Assembly: GCA_050485905.1 (NCBI GenBank)
Contig: JBJHCH010000016.1
Location: 1-41,887, forward strand
Source of the DNA: JAWLCA01 sp050485905
GTDB taxonomy: Bacteria > Pseudomonadota > Alphaproteobacteria > Rhodobacterales > Rhodobacteraceae
DNA length: 41,887 bases
Reading direction: 5' to 3'
Position numbers and translations under genes: made by a program. Positions 8,338-16,194 of this stretch are shown piece by piece; position 1 is the stretch's first letter, and each line of letters opens with the position of its first letter. Below the pieces are notes generated by a model. It was not told the DNA's origin. It saw only the letters and a list, made by a program, of their open reading frames with translations, and did no database searches.

Positions 8338-9140
8338 CCCAGCCGGTTCATCGCCTCGATGGCCCGGCCCGCGGGTTCGGTGCCGGGAAAGCGCACGCCC
8401 GCCTCGGTCAGGGTCACGCAGGCTTCCTGCACCTGCCCCAGCCCATGCAGCGCCGTGCCAAGCCGCACCAGCGCATCGCCCGCCCGCAGCCCGTCGGGAT
8501 CGGAAGAGAAGCTGTCCAGATAGGCCCGCGCCGCCGACGACTGCTCTCCCAGCCCCTCCAGTGCCTCGCCGCGCAGCAGATGCGCCTCGGCGCTCAGGGG
8601 GCTGCCCGGGTAGGTCTCGGCAAAGGTCGCAAACTGGTCCGCGGCGGTGCGAAAGTCACCTTGACCGAGCACCTCCCGGGCCCGGTCGAAATCGGCCTGT
8701 TCGCCCACGGCGAGTTGCGGCGCCTCGCTCGGCGCGGGGCGCGGCGCGGGGGCGGCCCCTGTTCCACCGCCCAGTGTCGGCGTCTGGCCAATGGCGCCGA
8801 TGTCGCCGCCTTCCAGCTCCACGATCCGGAACTCCAGATCGCCGATCCGGTTCGTCCCGTCGGCCACCACCCGCTCGATCCGCTGTTCCAGCGCCTCGGT
8901 TTGCGCGGTCAGCCGCGTCAGTTCCGCCTCGATCGCGTTCATCCGGTCCAGCAGGCTGCCCGACACAGGCGCCGCCTGGCTGCCGCTGGCCACCAGTTCC
9001 GACCGCAGCGACGAGATCTGATCGAAAAGCGCCGAAAGCTCCTGCCGGATGTCGGCCAGACTTTGCGCGCGGTCCTGCGAAAGCGCGGGACCGGACAGCC
9101 CCGCCAGCGCCACGACCAGAAGAACGCGGATCGCTCTCAT
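8328..9140 (-). CDS. cpoB: CpoB/YbgF, periplasmic Tol-Pal coordinator
   Basis: Periplasmic partner of Tol-Pal that couples outer-membrane constriction to peptidoglycan synthesis. The 270-residue product has a signal peptide (1-22, ending PALSQ). A coiled-coil trimerisation segment follows (about 25-100, with SALFDQISSLRSELVAS and LTRLTAQTEALEQRIERVV), then a Gly/Ala/Pro linker and a C-terminal TPR domain (about 145-265, with FDRAREVLGQGDFRTAADQF). It is separated from pal by 7 bp and overlaps tilS by 10 bp. Confidence 0.93.
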   Translation of the reverse strand: MRAIRVLLVVALAGLSGPALSQDRAQSLADIRQELSALFDQISSLRSELVASGSQAAPVSGSLLDRMNAIEAELTRLTAQTEALEQRIERVVADGTNRIGDLEFRIVELEGGDIGAIGQTPTLGGGTGAAPAPRPAPSEAPQLAVGEQADFDRAREVLGQGDFRTAADQFATFAETYPGSPLSAEAHLLRGEALEGLGEQSSAARAYLDSFSSDPDGLRAGDALVRLGTALHGLGQVQEACVTLTEAGVRFPGTEPAGRAIEAMNRLGCN

Positions 9141-9147
9141 CGCCGCC

Positions 9148-9669
9148 TCAGGATCCGATGCCTTGGGTGATCACCGTCACCGACCGGCGGTTCCGGCTGT
9201 AGCAGGCCTCGTTCGAGCAGACCTCGACCGGGCGCTCCTTGCCGTAGCTGACGGTGCGCAGACGGTTGGATCCGACGCCCTGCGAGATCAGGTATTCCTG
9301 CACCGAGGTCGCCCGCCGCGCGCCCAGCGCGAGGTTGTATTCCCGCGTGCCCTGCTCGTCGGCATGGCCCTCGATGATGATCTGGTAGCCCTGGTTGCGG
9401 TTCAGCCATTGCGCCTGCTGGCTCAGCGTCATCTGCGCCTCTTGCGACAGCGTACTCTGATCCACGGCGAAAAAGACCCGGTCGCCCACGGTCTGGTTGA
9501 AATAGGCGATGGACGAGGGGTTGTTGGGATCGCCCAGCCCCATCTGGTCGATACCGCCCGCCCCGGCGCCGCCCGGCCCGCCCGCGCCCGATCCGAAACG
9601 GTCGGGGTTCGAACAGGCCGCGACCGCAAGGGCCGCCACCACCAGAAGTGCCTTCGTGAAAGTCATCAT
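9148..9669 (-). CDS. pal: Pal, peptidoglycan-associated lipoprotein
   Basis: Outer-membrane lipoprotein that ties the outer membrane to peptidoglycan and is moved by TolB/TolA at the division site. The 173-residue product has a lipoprotein signal with lipobox AVAAC (Cys19), a Gly-rich linker (about 25-40), and an OmpA-like peptidoglycan-binding domain with GHADEQGTREYNLALGARR. A Cys pair near the C-terminus (EVCSNEACYS) is typical of Rhodobacterales Pal. The start at 9669 is one of two adjacent ATGs; GGGA lies 6 bases upstream and the signal peptide begins there. It follows tolB by about 72 bp. Confidence 0.96.
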   Translation of the reverse strand: MMTFTKALLVVAALAVAACSNPDRFGSGAGGPGGAGAGGIDQMGLGDPNNPSSIAYFNQTVGDRVFFAVDQSTLSQEAQMTLSQQAQWLNRNQGYQIIIEGHADEQGTREYNLALGARRATSVQEYLISQGVGSNRLRTVSYGKERPVEVCSNEACYSRNRRSVTVITQGIGS

Positions 9670-9741
9670 GTCCTGTCCCTTTTCAGGTTCTGCCCGGTTG
9701 CGCATATCATAGCACCCTGCGCGGGGTATGGGAATCGGCCG

Positions 9742-11082
9742 TCATTGCAGCAGCGGCGACCACGCAGGGTCGGACGCATAGGTATCGGTCGGCACCCGGC
9801 GCAGGTTGCGCCCCGAGATATCGACCGAGAACAGCGCCGGCGCGCCGCCCTCGCCCGCCGTCTCGCGGGTGAACATCAGCACGCGACCGTTCGGCGCCCA
9901 GGTCGGGCCTTCGTCCAGAAAGCTGGCCGTCAGCAACCGCTCGTTACTGCCATCGGTGCGCATCACGCCGATATGAAACCGGCCCTGATGCTGCTTGGTG
10001 AACGCGATCAGATCGCCCCGCGGCGACCAGACCGGCGTGCCATAGCGCCCCGGCCCGTTCGAGATCCGCCGCGCCTCGCCGCCCGAGGCGGGCATTACAT
10101 AGATCTGCTGCGTGCCCGAGCGGTCGCTTTCAAAGACGATCTCGCGCCCATCGGGCGAGAAGCTGGGCGCGGTCTCGATCGACGGTGCCGTGGTCAGCCG
10201 GTTGCGGTTCCCCGACCCGAGGCTCAGCGTATAGATGTCAGTATTGCCGCCCTGCGACAGGCTGAAGACCACGGTCTGCCCGTCGGGCGAAAACCGTGGG
10301 GCAAAGGTCATGGTGCCCGGCTGCTCGCCTAGGTTGCGCACCTGCTGCGTCGCCACATCCATCACATAGATCGCGGGAAAGCCCGTCGCGTAGGATGTGA
10401 ACAGGATCCGGTCGCCGGTGGGAGAAAACCGCGGGGCGATCACGATCGACCGGCCCTCGGTCAGATACTGCAGGTTCGCACCGTCCTGATCCATCATCGC
10501 CAGCCGCTTCACGCGCTGGTCCTTCGGCCCGCTTTCGGCCACGAATACCACGCGGCTGTCGAAATAGCCGCCCTCGCCGGTGATGCGGGAATAGACCGCG
10601 TCGGATACCTTGTGCGCCATCCGCCGCCAGCTTTGCGCCGAGCCCGCGAATTGCAGCCCCTCGCCCATCTGCTGGCCGGAAAAGACGTCGAACAGCCGGA
10701 ACTTGACGGTGATCCGCCCGTCCGACCCCATGCCGACCGATCCGGTAATCAGCGCCTGGGCGTTGATCGCGCGCCAGTCGGAATACTGCACCGGCGCCTC
10801 GAAGCTGGTGATCCGCGCGATATGGGCGGTAGACGGGATCTCGCGGAACAGTCCGGTGTTGACCAGGTTGTTCACCACCACCCGCGTGATGTTGCGTGCG
10901 TGATCGGCCGCCGCCGCGCTTTCAGGCAGGAACTCGGGCACGGCCAGCGGCAGCGGCTCGATCACCCCTTCGGTGATCTCGATCCGCAGCGGGCCGGATT
11001 GGGCCTGCGCGTTCGTGGCCAGCGGCCCGAACAGGGCAGAGCCGAGGGCAAGGGCGGCGGCAAGTGTCCGGATCAGGGTCAT
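9742..11082 (-). CDS. tolB: TolB, periplasmic beta-propeller protein
   Basis: Periplasmic component of Tol-Pal that links Pal to TolA. The 446-residue product has a signal peptide (cleavage after AQA near residue 27). An N-terminal alpha/beta domain (about 30-160, starting LRIEITEGVIEPLPLAVPEF) precedes a six-bladed propeller with repeated FSPDG/FSPTG/WSPRG motifs (for example PRFSPTGDRILFTSY and PSFSPDGREIVFES). The start at 11082 is chosen because GAGG lies 8 bases before it and the signal peptide begins there. An upstream ATG at 11139, overlapping the tolA stop by 4 bp, would add 19 residues and is an alternative. Confidence 0.95.
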   Translation of the reverse strand: MTLIRTLAAALALGSALFGPLATNAQAQSGPLRIEITEGVIEPLPLAVPEFLPESAAAADHARNITRVVVNNLVNTGLFREIPSTAHIARITSFEAPVQYSDWRAINAQALITGSVGMGSDGRITVKFRLFDVFSGQQMGEGLQFAGSAQSWRRMAHKVSDAVYSRITGEGGYFDSRVVFVAESGPKDQRVKRLAMMDQDGANLQYLTEGRSIVIAPRFSPTGDRILFTSYATGFPAIYVMDVATQQVRNLGEQPGTMTFAPRFSPDGQTVVFSLSQGGNTDIYTLSLGSGNRNRLTTAPSIETAPSFSPDGREIVFESDRSGTQQIYVMPASGGEARRISNGPGRYGTPVWSPRGDLIAFTKQHQGRFHIGVMRTDGSNERLLTASFLDEGPTWAPNGRVLMFTRETAGEGGAPALFSVDISGRNLRRVPTDTYASDPAWSPLLQ

Positions 11083-11135
11083 TCGGGGCCTCATTGGGAT
11101 CGTCAGCCGGGGGCTGGGCACTGTCTTAACGGGAT

Positions 11136-12296
11136 TCATCGCAGGCGCATACCATCGGGGTTGAACACAAGTTCGACATCGCGCCACTGGTCGTACTTGT
11201 CCGGCGGCAGGTTGAAGCCATTGGCACCGCAGCGCAGGATGGCCCGGCGGGCGGCCTCGAAGGCCTGCGCGGCACCGGCTTCCGTCCCGCCCGAGGCGGA
11301 AATCCGCCGGATCGAATTCTGTTCCGGCCGCCCGTCGCGCGCGATGGTCAGGCCGACGGTCACCGTCACCTCCAGCGCGTCGGTCGACAGCGCGCCGACG
11401 TTCCAGCAGTTCGACACTGCGATACGGAAGGCCTCGCGCTCGGCCCCGGTCATCGGCGGGCCGGACGGGGCAGAGGGGGCGGGCGTCGGCGCGGGCGGCG
11501 TCGCGGCCTCGGACACGGCGGCGGCAATGGCATCGGCCAGCGGATCGCTTTCCGGCTCCGGTTCCGGGGTCGGCGCGGGCGTTGGGGTCGGCGTGGGCGC
11601 CGGGGCCTCGGCCACCGGGGTCGGCACGGGCCGCGCCGGGCGCGACTGCGGCCGGGGGCTGGTTTCCGGTGCGATCACCGGCGGGGCCACGGCGGCAGTC
11701 AGCGTGTCGCTCGTCTCGGTCGCCTCTGTCACGATCTCGGTCGTCGCCTCCTCGGGCGCGGCGGCCTCTTGCTCCTCCTGCGGCGTCTCGGGCTCGGCCT
11801 CCGCCTCAGCGGTTACGGCCTCCTGCGGGGTGTCGGCCACCTGCGCGTCGGGCGGCGGCGCCTCGGTCGGCTGCGGGGCCACGCGGTCCACCGGGCGCGG
11901 CATCGGGCGCGGCGCCACGTCGGGCAGCAGCGTCGCGGCGGGGGGTGTCGGCGCGGGGGCGGGCGCCGGTTCGGGGGCCGGCTCCGGCGCAGGGGTCGGC
12001 TCGGGTTGCGGCGCGGGCTGCGGCTCTGGCGCCGGGGCCGGTTGCGGCGCAGGCTCCGGGGTCGGGGCCGGTGCGGGTTCAGGTGCGGGTGCGGGGGCCG
12101 GCTCCGGCGCGGGCGGCGCCACCTCGGCCGGGCGCTGCGCCGCGGCCTGCAACGCGGCGAATTCCTCGGCGCTGATGATCGACACGTCCGCAACCTCCAC
12201 CGCCCGCGGGGGCGGCGCGTTGAAGAAGCCGCCGACCATGACCCAGAGGATCAGGCCGCCGTGCCCGATTGCAGAGAGTTTCGTGCCGGTATCCAT
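11136..12296 (-). CDS. tolA: TolA, envelope-spanning energy transducer
   Basis: Inner-membrane anchored protein that transmits force from TolQR to TolB/Pal. The 386-residue product has one N-terminal membrane segment (about 9-25, IGHGGLILWVMVGGFF). A long low-complexity middle domain of PAPEPAPAPTPEP-type repeats spans about 57-150 and again about 215-285. A compact C-terminal TonB/TolA-like domain spans about 287-386 (EREAFRIAVSNCWNVGALS, with a Cys pair CWN...RCG). The Pro-rich middle replaces the Ala/Lys helix of enterobacterial TolA. It is 12 bp from tolR and overlaps a possible early tolB start. Confidence 0.92.
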   Translation of the reverse strand: MDTGTKLSAIGHGGLILWVMVGGFFNAPPPRAVEVADVSIISAEEFAALQAAAQRPAEVAPPAPEPAPAPAPEPAPAPTPEPAPQPAPAPEPQPAPQPEPTPAPEPAPEPAPAPAPTPPAATLLPDVAPRPMPRPVDRVAPQPTEAPPPDAQVADTPQEAVTAEAEAEPETPQEEQEAAAPEEATTEIVTEATETSDTLTAAVAPPVIAPETSPRPQSRPARPVPTPVAEAPAPTPTPTPAPTPEPEPESDPLADAIAAAVSEAATPPAPTPAPSAPSGPPMTGAEREAFRIAVSNCWNVGALSTDALEVTVTVGLTIARDGRPEQNSIRRISASGGTEAGAAQAFEAARRAILRCGANGFNLPPDKYDQWRDVELVFNPDGMRLR

Positions 12297-12308
12297 AAAC
12301 GCTGGCCC

Positions 12309-12785
12309 CTAGCCGCCGCGCCCGTCGAAGGTTGGCCCGCCGGTTTCCGTCACCAGCCCGATGTCGCGGAAGCCGCCGGCGTTCAGCGCCCCCATCACCT
12401 GCACCACGCGCTGATAGGGGATCGCCCCGTCGGCGCGCAGGAACAGCTTGTTGTCCCGCCGCTCCGCCGCGATGGCGCGCAACTGCGGGATCAGGTCGCC
12501 ATCCGCCGTCTCGGTGGTCTGGATCAGCACCCGCCCGTCCACCGTCAGCGTTACTGTCAGCGGCTCTTCCTGCTCGGTCGGCAGGGCGCTGGCCGCCGTT
12601 TCCGGCAGTTGCACCGGCACGCCCACGGTCAGCAGGGGTGCGGCCACCATGAAGATGATCAGCAGCACCAGCATCACGTCCACGAATGGCGTGACGTTGA
12701 TCTCCGACATCGGCTTCTTGCGCAGCGCGCGCCGCCGGCCCCGCCGGCCGCCCCCGCCGTCCGGTTTGACGACTGTCGCCCCCAT
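12309..12785 (-). CDS. tolR: TolR, proton-channel/stator protein
   Basis: An ExbD-family protein of 158 residues with one membrane segment (about 32-52, PFVDVMLVLLIIFMVAAPLL) carrying the proton-responsive Asp in FVDVM. A periplasmic dimer domain follows (VPVQLPETAASALP ... LFLRADGAIPYQRVVQVMGA). The cytoplasmic N-terminus is strongly basic and Gly-rich (GGGGRRGRRRALRKK). With TolQ it forms the proton-motive-force-driven motor for TolA. Only 3 bp separate it from tolQ. Confidence 0.95.
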   Translation of the reverse strand: MGATVVKPDGGGGRRGRRRALRKKPMSEINVTPFVDVMLVLLIIFMVAAPLLTVGVPVQLPETAASALPTEQEEPLTVTLTVDGRVLIQTTETADGDLIPQLRAIAAERRDNKLFLRADGAIPYQRVVQVMGALNAGGFRDIGLVTETGGPTFDGRGG

Positions 12786-12788
12786 GGC

Positions 12789-13487
12789 TCAGGCCGCATC
12801 CAGCTGGCGCGACAGGATCGTTGCGAACTCGTCGGCGAATGCCTCGTAGCCCGATACGATCTGCTCGCTGTCGGCGGTCAGCTTGTTGTAGAACACCACC
12901 GCCGGAATGGCGGCCAGCAGCCCAAGGCCCGTGGCCAGCAGCGCCTCGGCGATCCCCGGCGCGACGACCGCAAGGTTGGTGCTCTGCGCGATCGCGATCT
13001 CCTCGAACGCGTGCTTGATGCCCCAGACCGTGCCAAAGAGGCCGATGAACGGCGCCGTGGAGCCGGTGGTGGCCAGAAAGCTCAGCCCCTTGTTCAGCCC
13101 CTCGGCCTCTTTCGCGATCGCCACGTCCATCGACCGGTCGATGCGCGACTGCGCGCCGGCGATCAGCCCGCCATCCTGCCGGTGGCTGCGCCGCCATTCC
13201 AGCATGCCGGAGGCGAATATCTTCTCCGACGCGCCATCGGGCTGCGGCCCCAGCCGCTCGAACAACTCGTCCAGCGGCTCGCCCGACCAGAAGGCGCGGT
13301 CAAAGATCGTCGCCTCGCGCCGGGCCATGCGGAAGCTGATGTGTTTCTGGATGATGATCGCCCAGGACCAGAAGGACATGACGATCAACCCGATCATCAC
13401 CAGCTTCACGGTCGGCGTCGCGCGGGCGAAAAGGGCAAGCAAGGAGAAATCGATCTCCTGCGCCATCGCAAGGGCTTCTGTTTCCAT
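12789..13487 (-). CDS. tolQ: TolQ, proton-channel protein of Tol-Pal
   Basis: A MotA/TolQ/ExbB-family inner-membrane protein of 232 residues. There are three membrane segments: an N-terminal one ending in FWSWAIIIQKH (about 23-45), one at FLATTGSTAPFIGLFGTVWG (about 130-155), and one at ATGLGLLAAIPAVVFYNKL (about 180-205). The conserved Thr/Gly-rich GSTAPFIGLFGTVWGI matches the family signature. An alternative in-frame ATG lies 7 codons downstream. It is the second gene of the tol block, about 113 bp after ybgC. Confidence 0.96.
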   Translation of the reverse strand: METEALAMAQEIDFSLLALFARATPTVKLVMIGLIVMSFWSWAIIIQKHISFRMARREATIFDRAFWSGEPLDELFERLGPQPDGASEKIFASGMLEWRRSHRQDGGLIAGAQSRIDRSMDVAIAKEAEGLNKGLSFLATTGSTAPFIGLFGTVWGIKHAFEEIAIAQSTNLAVVAPGIAEALLATGLGLLAAIPAVVFYNKLTADSEQIVSGYEAFADEFATILSRQLDAA

Positions 13488-13600
13488 CTGTCTGCTCGCT
13501 CAAGGGGGGCCGCTCTGCCGGCGGCTCTTATACTGATTCTATCCGGTCTGAAGGCCGAATGCCAACACATCCGCGTCAGTTTGGCGCGAATGTCCGCTTT

Positions 13601-13999
13601 TCAGCCCGTCCCGGCCAGTTTCCCGCGGATCCCGGCGTCCAGCCGCGCCGGCCGCCCCGTTTCCAGCAGCGCCACCAGCGTCACCTCGGCCGAAAACAGC
13701 ACCGCCCCGTCCCGCCACACCCGCTGGTCCAGCACGATCCGCGCCGCGGTCACCGCTTGGCAATCGGTCGTCACCACCAGCACATCGTCGAACCGCGCGG
13801 GCGACAGGTAATCCGCCACCACCCGGCGCACCGCAAAGGCCACGCCCGCGTCCCGCTTCAGCGCCCCCTGGTCGATCCCCAGCCCGCGCACCCATTCGGT
13901 GCGCGCGCGCTCGATGAACTTCAGGTAGTTCGCGTAATAGACGATCCCGGCAAGGTCGGTATCCTCGCAATAGACGCGCAGGGTGAGGCTGTGGGTCAT
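13601..13999 (-). CDS. ybgC: YbgC, acyl-CoA thioesterase of the tol operon
   Basis: A hotdog-fold thioesterase of 132 residues. The catalytic motif EDTDLAGIVYYANYLKFIER has the active-site Asp15. The enzyme hydrolyses short- or long-chain acyl-CoA and is linked to phospholipid metabolism near the division site. It is the conventional first gene of tol operons and is read in the same direction as tolQ. Upstream lies a degraded fragment of the adjacent pentapeptide-type gene, so the operon promoter must lie in or just before that fragment (14000-14050). Confidence 0.93.
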   Translation of the reverse strand: MTHSLTLRVYCEDTDLAGIVYYANYLKFIERARTEWVRGLGIDQGALKRDAGVAFAVRRVVADYLSPARFDDVLVVTTDCQAVTAARIVLDQRVWRDGAVLFSAEVTLVALLETGRPARLDAGIRGKLAGTG

Positions 14000-14045
14000 C
14001 GCCTGCCCCTACCCGCCCGCGCCCCCGCCGCGCAAGCCCGCACGG

Positions 14046-14165
14046 TCACTTGCTGTCCTGCTTGATCAGGCCCGAAAGCCCGGCAACGGCCAGAAGCGCC
14101 AGAAACCATCCCGCCGCGATATGCAGCCAGAATAGATGCAAGTTCTCCGACGCAAACCAGTCGCA
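14046..14165 (-). pseudogene. Displaced C-terminal relic of a paralogous membrane protein
   Basis: After the TGA that ends the upstream gene (14166-14168) the same frame stays open for 39 codons and ends in TGA at 14046. It encodes a membrane segment closing with LHIAAGWFLALLAVAGLSG and then LIKQDSK. This lines up with the end of the gene upstream, FQIAAGWALSFFAVAGFT: IAAGW and AVAG are identical, with hydrophobic matches between. No start codon or RBS is apparent. I read it as the leftover original 3' end of the gene after its C-terminal part was replaced by recombination. TGA readthrough giving a 39-residue extension is a less likely alternative. Confidence 0.65.
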
Positions 14166-15764
14166 TCAGTCCCCACGCAATCTTGTAAATCCCGCGACGG
14201 CGAAGAAAGACAACGCCCATCCCGCGGCGATCTGGAACCACAGAAAGAACCTAGCCCAGTAGCCGAGTGTCGAGTGCCTTTCGTCGGGTGCCCAAGTGTC
14301 CTGCAAAGAGAGAACCGAACTCGGTATGATCGTGTCGATTGAATAGAAGAACGGCCTGAACGACGGCAACGACTGTCCCTCTCGCTGCCGCAAGTAGCAG
14401 GCAAGCTGGCTCTCCCGGTCTTCCCCGATCGATTTGGCGCGACCGGCGCGAGTCTGATTGAGCGAAGACAGATAGACCCGTTCGCTCGTTGCCACAGAAC
14501 ACAAGGACCACTCCGGGCTTCGCAAGATTACCGCTGCGGAAGGACGGAAAGCGCCCGTACTCCAAGCATGACTGTAAATCGGCCAGCCAACCAAGGCGAA
14601 TAGAACAATCAGCCACAATGCCCTGAACGGTTGATATCCGAAGCCGTTCACATACCGATGCATCCCATGTAGCAGACCAAGAATCCACTGCAGCGGCAAT
14701 GGAAGCGGTCTGCGCAATGCGACGCGCTTCTGGACTTCCTTCTCGAAAAGCACCTTGCCCGCGCTTTCATCAAGCCCCTGATCGGCAAAGTAGGTGGCGA
14801 GGTAATTGTAGGGCTGCGGCCAGAACGGATCGCCAAATTCCGTCGGGTCTTGCAACTCCAGCCATCGCAATCTGGCCTCTGCCGAAGTCGGAGAGCCGCC
14901 GGAGAATGCCTGATACTCGCAACCATTGAGGATCAGGTTTCCGGCAGAGGGCCAGAGCTCTTCGTCGTCAAGGATTTCGCCGATACGTGAGGATGCGAGA
15001 TTCAACATCCCGCTCACGCGAGCACCATCCCGCAGGACGAATACGCCGTCGATCACTGCCCGACTCACGGTCAGCGCGTTGCCCGTCACTCCTGCGGTGA
15101 CCCGTGCGCCCGCACAATTCAAGTCCCCTCTCAGCTTCACCCCCAGCAGCCGCACCTCCCCCTGCGCCTCCAGCCCGCGCAGGAACACATCGCCCTTCGC
15201 CTCCAGCCCGTCGGCGGCAAGCGCATACCCCCCCGCCCCCGCCGTCAGCCGCGCGCCCTCGCAGTCGAGGTCCCCGCCAAGCCGCGCCCCAAGCAACTGC
15301 ACCGCCCCCTGCGCCTCCAGCCCACGCAGGAACACGCCGCCCTTGGCTTCCAGCCGGTCGGCGGAAAGCCCACCGTGAAGATGGGAGCCACTGAGAAATA
15401 GGTTGAGCAGGCTAGCGCTGCGTAGCAGCAGCGGATCAGGAAAGCGGCAATATAGAAGCGCCAGATCGCGCGGCAGGTCGCAGCCTTCCAGGTCGAGGCC
15501 CGGCGTCTCGGCCCCGTCCTTGCCGTCGCCCACGATATAGGCCCCGATGACCCGCAGCCCCTTCTCAGAAACCCGGCACTCGTCACAGCCGCCCAGCGCC
15601 AGATAGCGGACGAAACTCGCCCGCAGCTTCACGTCATCGGGTGCATCCTCGGGCGGCAGGCCGTCCGAGATCGGACAGAGATCCATGTTCCCCGCCCGGA
15701 TCCACTCCACCAGCCGCTGCTCGGCGGGCCAGAGCGGGTCGAAATCCTGCAAGCGCCGCGTCAT
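14166..15764 (-). CDS. Pentapeptide-like repeat protein with C-terminal membrane/channel-like domain; two-part composition
   Basis: A 532-residue protein resembling the family often labelled 'membrane-associated oxidoreductase' or pentapeptide-repeat protein; no biochemical role is established. Residues 1-130 contain the family-like LRASFVRYLALGG and GLRVIGAYIVGD. Residues 138-235 hold two 49-residue repeats with LEAKGxVFLRGLEAQGxVxL and GDLDCEGARL, suggesting a beta-solenoid. Two membrane segments (about 382-402 and 505-527) flank a loop containing YSIDTIIPSSVLSLQDTW. The RBS AGGGGG lies just upstream of the ATG at 15764. Sampled GC is about 73-77% around 15181-15300 but about 53-60% in sampled lines of 14281-15000, so the 3' part looks imported. 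A relic of another C-terminus follows the stop. Confidence 0.75.
   Translation of the reverse strand: MTRRLQDFDPLWPAEQRLVEWIRAGNMDLCPISDGLPPEDAPDDVKLRASFVRYLALGGCDECRVSEKGLRVIGAYIVGDGKDGAETPGLDLEGCDLPRDLALLYCRFPDPLLLRSASLLNLFLSGSHLHGGLSADRLEAKGGVFLRGLEAQGAVQLLGARLGGDLDCEGARLTAGAGGYALAADGLEAKGDVFLRGLEAQGEVRLLGVKLRGDLNCAGARVTAGVTGNALTVSRAVIDGVFVLRDGARVSGMLNLASSRIGEILDDEELWPSAGNLILNGCEYQAFSGGSPTSAEARLRWLELQDPTEFGDPFWPQPYNYLATYFADQGLDESAGKVLFEKEVQKRVALRRPLPLPLQWILGLLHGMHRYVNGFGYQPFRALWLIVLFALVGWPIYSHAWSTGAFRPSAAVILRSPEWSLCSVATSERVYLSSLNQTRAGRAKSIGEDRESQLACYLRQREGQSLPSFRPFFYSIDTIIPSSVLSLQDTWAPDERHSTLGYWARFFLWFQIAAGWALSFFAVAGFTRLRGD
15090..15353 (-). repeat. Two tandem 147-bp coding repeats
   Basis: Two adjacent units with a 147-nt period (49 codons) encode residues 138-186 and 187-225 or beyond of the pentapeptide-like protein. 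Both carry a near-identical stretch that includes CTGCGCCTCCAGCCC on the plus strand. The high similarity suggests recent duplication or gene conversion. The second unit fades near the point where base composition changes. Confidence 0.8.
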
Positions 15765-15902
15765 CGAAATCCCCCTAGGCTGAATGGGGAAAGGTTAACG
15801 CCAAAGCGGCGCGCGGCCCAAATGAAAAACTCGGCGCCCTGTTCGGGGTGGTGCCGGGGCCTCGCAAGGCAGGGCGCAACGCCCCATCCGGCAGGTGTGC
15901 AT

Positions 15903-15974
15903 GAAACATACCCGAAAAGGTATATACCGTTTTGGGTATATACCGCTTAGGGTATATACCCGATAAGGTATATC
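15903..15974. repeat. 16-bp iteron array, GGTATATACC core
   Basis: The palindrome GGTATATACC occurs at 15919, 15935 and 15951, exactly 16 bp apart. A partial copy (GGTATAT) at 15967 and a degenerate copy at 15903 (12 of 16 positions matching the third unit) are in the same register. The linkers differ (GTTTTG, GCTTAG, CGATAA), so the conserved palindromic core looks like the functional part. It resembles an operator cluster for a dimeric regulator or plasmid-type iterons. The array is about 140 bp upstream of the minus-strand pentapeptide gene. Confidence 0.85.
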
Positions 15975-16114
15975 AGCTCCCGCCCGCGCCCCCTGAACCC
16001 TGCGCGCCGCCGACCGACGCCCCGCCGAAACCCCGGCCGCAGGGCCGGAAACCGCGCCAGACCGCCACTTCTGTGCATTTCTGCTGCTACAGGCCCGCTT
16101 CTGTGCGTTTTTTG

Positions 16115-16156
16115 GGTATGCACGTCATATGCACGGCAGATGCACGTGAATCATAC
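16115..16156 (+). repeat. 42-bp long inverted repeat, left copy, with 11-bp internal period
   Basis: Begins GGTATGCACGT and ends GTGAATCATAC; it matches the copy at 21707-21748 (opposite strand) at 40 of 42 positions. ATGCACG recurs at 16118, 16129 and 16140, with weaker in-phase units at 16151 and 16162, so binding sites would lie on one helix face. It sits 38 bp beyond the SDR stop codon, outside the sugar operon. Confidence 0.9.
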
Positions 16157-16194
16157 GTTGTGTGCACACGCCTTCCGGGGGTCGGCGGGGGCGG

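Larger units (their letters stand above)
15765..16194. other. Gene-free interval with two different repeat arrays
   Basis: No credible coding frame is present in these 430 bp. The part next to the minus-strand gene start holds its RBS and probably its promoter. A 16-bp-period array occupies 15903-15974. A 42-bp copy of a long repeat with an 11-bp internal period occupies 16115-16156, followed by a perfect GTGTGCACAC palindrome (16160-16169). Frames read through here are repeat-driven and lack RBSs. Confidence 0.8.

Noticed and set aside
11769..13811. Very long plus-strand frame rich in Gly, Arg and Ala opposite tolA, tolR and tolQ
   Set aside because: It is the antisense image of the GC-rich tolA repeats and of conserved tol genes. 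It has no RBS and no recognisable domain.
14046..14168. TGA followed by a TGC codon and an open frame, suggesting selenocysteine or programmed readthrough
   Set aside because: No SECIS-like structure seen, and the downstream peptide duplicates a membrane segment already present. A relic explains it better, though readthrough is not excluded.
15903..15974. Possible CRISPR array
   Set aside because: The unit is 16 bp with 6-bp linkers, no spacers of CRISPR length and no cas genes in the window.
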